NCBI GenBank assembly: GCA_937981955.1
Contig: CALJNA010000044.1
Location: 1-64,000 of the forward strand
Direction of reading: 5' to 3'
DNA: 64,000 nucleotides
Source: an uncultured Granulosicoccaceae bacterium
GTDB lineage: Bacteria > Pseudomonadota > Gammaproteobacteria > Granulosicoccales > Granulosicoccaceae
The notes below the pieces were generated by a model, which had not been told where the DNA came from, did no database searches, and saw only the letters and a list, made by a program, of their open reading frames with translations. Each line of letters starts with the position of its first letter. The first letter of the stretch is position 1. Position numbers and translations under genes: made by a program. Below are positions 61,505 to 64,000 of this stretch, piece by piece.

Positions 61505-62395
61505 TCACTGATCAATTGCTTTTTCTATGTGTTTAACAATGTGTTTCGTGGCTATTCTTGCTTCAGGAAAATCTGCCCAGGTTGGCCAAACATGCCACAA
61601 GCCATAACCAATCAACACCTGAATCTCCCCACCAGCCGACTTCACTGCAGCTTCAAGCCGAAGAGTATCATCGAGAAGAATCTCGGAATTATCGACAAAA
61701 ACAAGGATGTTTGGCAGACCGTTTAGCTTCGCGTAAAGTGGTGAAATTTCCTTTGAAGCAAGATCGTGATTACCTGCGTACAAACTGGCATAGTACTTCA
61801 GTACATCTTTGGATACCACCGCATCCCCAGCGGCGTTAGAATCTATGCTCATCCCTTGGAATGCAAGATCTATTGAAGGAGACAACAAAAAACAGCTTGC
61901 CGGTAACTCGCTTGGCGTATCTCGTAGTTTGATCAGTAGCTGCAAGGCAAGAATACACCCTGTTGAATCAGCTCCAATACTCGTTACAAAAACTCTGGAG
62001 GGTCCGAGATGAAGCTTCCGATAGACCCGCATGGCATCATTAATAGCGGCCGGGTAAGGATGTTCCGGCGCTAGTCTGTAATCCACTGAAACCACGGTTT
62101 GCCTTGCCGCTTTGGCTAAGCGAGAGCACCATTCACGCGACGTGTTCACAGAACCTTCGACCAAACCACCACCGTGCAAATATAAAATCACGCTATCTGA
62201 TCGGTGCTGCTTGTCTGGTGTATGGCACATGCAACGCACACCGTCAATTAGTTGCATGCTGACTTGAACATCAGTAGCAATCGGTAACTGCTTTGCATGA
62301 TTTTCCCAGGTGCGCCGCTTTTCCTCAATTGGTTGGTCATTCAACGAATCACGAACCAATGAAGATTTTATTTGTTGAGCTTGTTTGCTGATCAT
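61505..62395 (-). CDS. Alpha/beta hydrolase, HSL-type
   Basis: LYLHGGGLVEGS (HGGG), VDYRLAPEHPYPAAINDAMRVYRKL, SIGADSTGC nucleophile region, GLWHVWP; start MISKQAQQIKS at 62395 avoids overlap with the aldolase gene. Confidence 0.85.
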   Translation of the reverse strand: MISKQAQQIKSSLVRDSLNDQPIEEKRRTWENHAKQLPIATDVQVSMQLIDGVRCMCHTPDKQHRSDSVILYLHGGGLVEGSVNTSREWCSRLAKAARQTVVSVDYRLAPEHPYPAAINDAMRVYRKLHLGPSRVFVTSIGADSTGCILALQLLIKLRDTPSELPASCFLLSPSIDLAFQGMSIDSNAAGDAVVSKDVLKYYASLYAGNHDLASKEISPLYAKLNGLPNILVFVDNSEILLDDTLRLEAAVKSAGGEIQVLIGYGLWHVWPTWADFPEARIATKHIVKHIEKAIDQ

Positions 62396-62456
62396 GGTAG
62401 CTGCGGCATTATCTGTCTGCTCTATCCTACCAAGCTTATCGGATAATACTCTAAGG

Positions 62457-63293
62457 CTAAGACTTTGTACGTCCCATGGAACGTAGAACTGCAGTCGTTG
62501 AAACTGCCAGTGGGGCAATCGTCTCTTTCAGTATTTCAACTCTGTCAAAGCGTTCAGAGTCACTACCAACGGCATCACGCAACGCCTGACCAAATGCCAT
62601 GCGAAGCTCGGTGCCAATATTAAACTTGCAAATACTGGTTTCATTGGCCAAGGCTTTACGCTGCTCTGCCGGAACGCCAGAACCACCATGAATTACCAAC
62701 GGAACATTGGTTTTTGCGTCTATCTCACCAATTCGCTTAACATCAAGCCCCTGGCCATCCTGCTGCTGCAAATGAACGTTGCCAACCGATATCGCCATTG
62801 CATCAACGGAAGTATCTTGCGCGAACCGGGCGGCCTCATCCGGGTCAGTGCCTTTCGACTCCTCACCGCCATCGTAACCAACAAAGCCTATCTCGCCTTC
62901 ACATGACACATTGGCGGCATGAGCCAGTTCCACAATGGCAGCGGTTTCATCAATATTTTGCTGCAATGGATGCCGAGAGCCATCGTACATTACCGAGGTA
63001 AAGCCCGATTCGATTGCCTGTTTACATTCATCAAACGAGTAACCATGATCGAGATGTGCGACAACAGGCACTGACGCTTGCTCTGCAAGATGCCGGAACA
63101 TCGAGCCCAGCACCGGCAAAGGAGTATAGGCTCTGCATCCCGGACCGGCCTGCAGTATGACAGCGCACCCCTCAGCCTCAGCGGCAGCAACATAGGCTTG
63201 CATATCTTCCCAGCCAAGACAAACGAGACCGGCAACCGCATACCCTTCTTTTAACGCTGGCCGCAGCACATCTGATAAAGATGCTACGGTCAT
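62457..63293 (-). CDS. Class II fructose-bisphosphate aldolase family, probably IolJ-like
   Basis: VPVVAHLDHGYSFDECKQAIESGFTSVMYDGS, EGEIG, VPLVIHGGSGVP, CKFNIGTELR; adjacent to iolB. Confidence 0.9.
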   Translation of the reverse strand: MTVASLSDVLRPALKEGYAVAGLVCLGWEDMQAYVAAAEAEGCAVILQAGPGCRAYTPLPVLGSMFRHLAEQASVPVVAHLDHGYSFDECKQAIESGFTSVMYDGSRHPLQQNIDETAAIVELAHAANVSCEGEIGFVGYDGGEESKGTDPDEAARFAQDTSVDAMAISVGNVHLQQQDGQGLDVKRIGEIDAKTNVPLVIHGGSGVPAEQRKALANETSICKFNIGTELRMAFGQALRDAVGSDSERFDRVEILKETIAPLAVSTTAVLRSMGRTKS

Positions 63294-64000
63294 TTAAATT
63301 TCGCGATCATATCTTTAATGCCTGGAATGGTTTCGATCTGATAGGCATGAGTGGGTTGAAAGTACTGCACGAGTGATCGCTGTGTTAATCCACCAAGAAT
63401 GGTGAAGTAATACATTTCGTAGCCCGGTAAAACAGCGCACGGGTGATAGCCCTTATCAAGACAAATAGTCGAACCATCAACAATGTGGTAAGCATCACCT
63501 GATTCGTTGTCTACTCGTTGCAACATTTGCACGCCTGAACCGTGGTTAGGCTTAAACCGGAAATTATAAGTTTCGTCGTGTCGGGTTTCATCTGGCAGTC
63601 GATCTGTATCGTGTTTGTGAGATGGAAAACCAGACCATCCGCCTTGTCCAACCGTAAACAATTCGCTGACTAACAAACGCCCGACTTTGTCATGATGCTT
63701 TTGACCAAGAATATGCTTGATTTTGCGATGTGTCTTGGTGTCATCAGAGCCGTACTGCACCAGGTCCAGTCCATCCGCACGCACATCAAACGGTTCGAGC
63801 ACTTTGTCAAATTTTGCACCAGCAACAAACACCTCGGTGTTGTCAGACTGGCATACCATGGTGACTTTAGCACCAACGGGCGCGTAAACGCCTTCAGGCT
63901 CACCATCCCAGACATCTTCCCCACGATTGCCCAATGAGGTAAACGATACGCCCTCGACTTCAACATCTACTGTTCCCGTTGCAGGCACAATGCAGGTTTC
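63290..64000 (-). CDS. iolB: 5-deoxy-glucuronate isomerase (N-terminus beyond window)
   Basis: Frame open to the window edge (ETCIVPATGTVDVEVEGVSFTSLGNRGEDVWDG); SGFPSHKHDTDRLPDETRHDETYNFRFKPNHGSGVQMLQ, HPCAVLPGYEMYYFTILGG. Confidence 0.92.
   Translation of the reverse strand, partial: ETCIVPATGTVDVEVEGVSFTSLGNRGEDVWDGEPEGVYAPVGAKVTMVCQSDNTEVFVAGAKFDKVLEPFDVRADGLDLVQYGSDDTKTHRKIKHILGQKHHDKVGRLLVSELFTVGQGGWSGFPSHKHDTDRLPDETRHDETYNFRFKPNHGSGVQMLQRVDNESGDAYHIVDGSTICLDKGYHPCAVLPGYEMYYFTILGGLTQRSLVQYFQPTHAYQIETIPGIKDMIAKFK

Overview
The window reads as an ordinary, densely coding chromosomal segment of a gammaproteobacterium (lineage is inference). Both strands are used. I recognised no rRNA, tRNA, CRISPR array, transposase, integrase or phage module. 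Most of it is housekeeping: prmB, SCO1/PCu(A)C, psd, efp-epmA, parC, pgi, a PlsB-like acyltransferase, dapC-dapD-arsC, murI, a phosphopantetheinyl transferase, tsaB, a DinG-type helicase, guaA-guaB, xseA, dksA-gluQRS, an SSF-type histidine kinase with its response regulator, acs, msrB, an Smr protein, and the edge of an inositol catabolism cluster (iolB partial, iolJ-like). The parts most worth a second look are: (1) an ECF sigma/anti-sigma pair divergent from a secreted CHRD/Fn3 protein, a DUF4331-like family apparently split into two exported polypeptides, and a TPR protein (about 50.1-55.0 kb); (2) a translationally coupled efp-epmA-(HExxHW protein)-SDR operon, where the small HExxHW protein could be an EpmC-like or other EF-P-linked factor (4.5-7.4 kb); (3) an NtrC-like response regulator whose AAA+ domain lacks a recognisable GAFTGA loop, Walker B acidic pair and arginine-finger region (44.0-45.4 kb); (4) a DksA with a roughly 180-residue histone-H1-like Lys/Ala N-terminal extension, plus a ParC with a Lys-rich N-terminal tail; (5) a thrombospondin-type-3 repeat protein with a Cys-containing CTERM-like sorting tail. 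All family calls come from reading the protein sequences; no database search was run.
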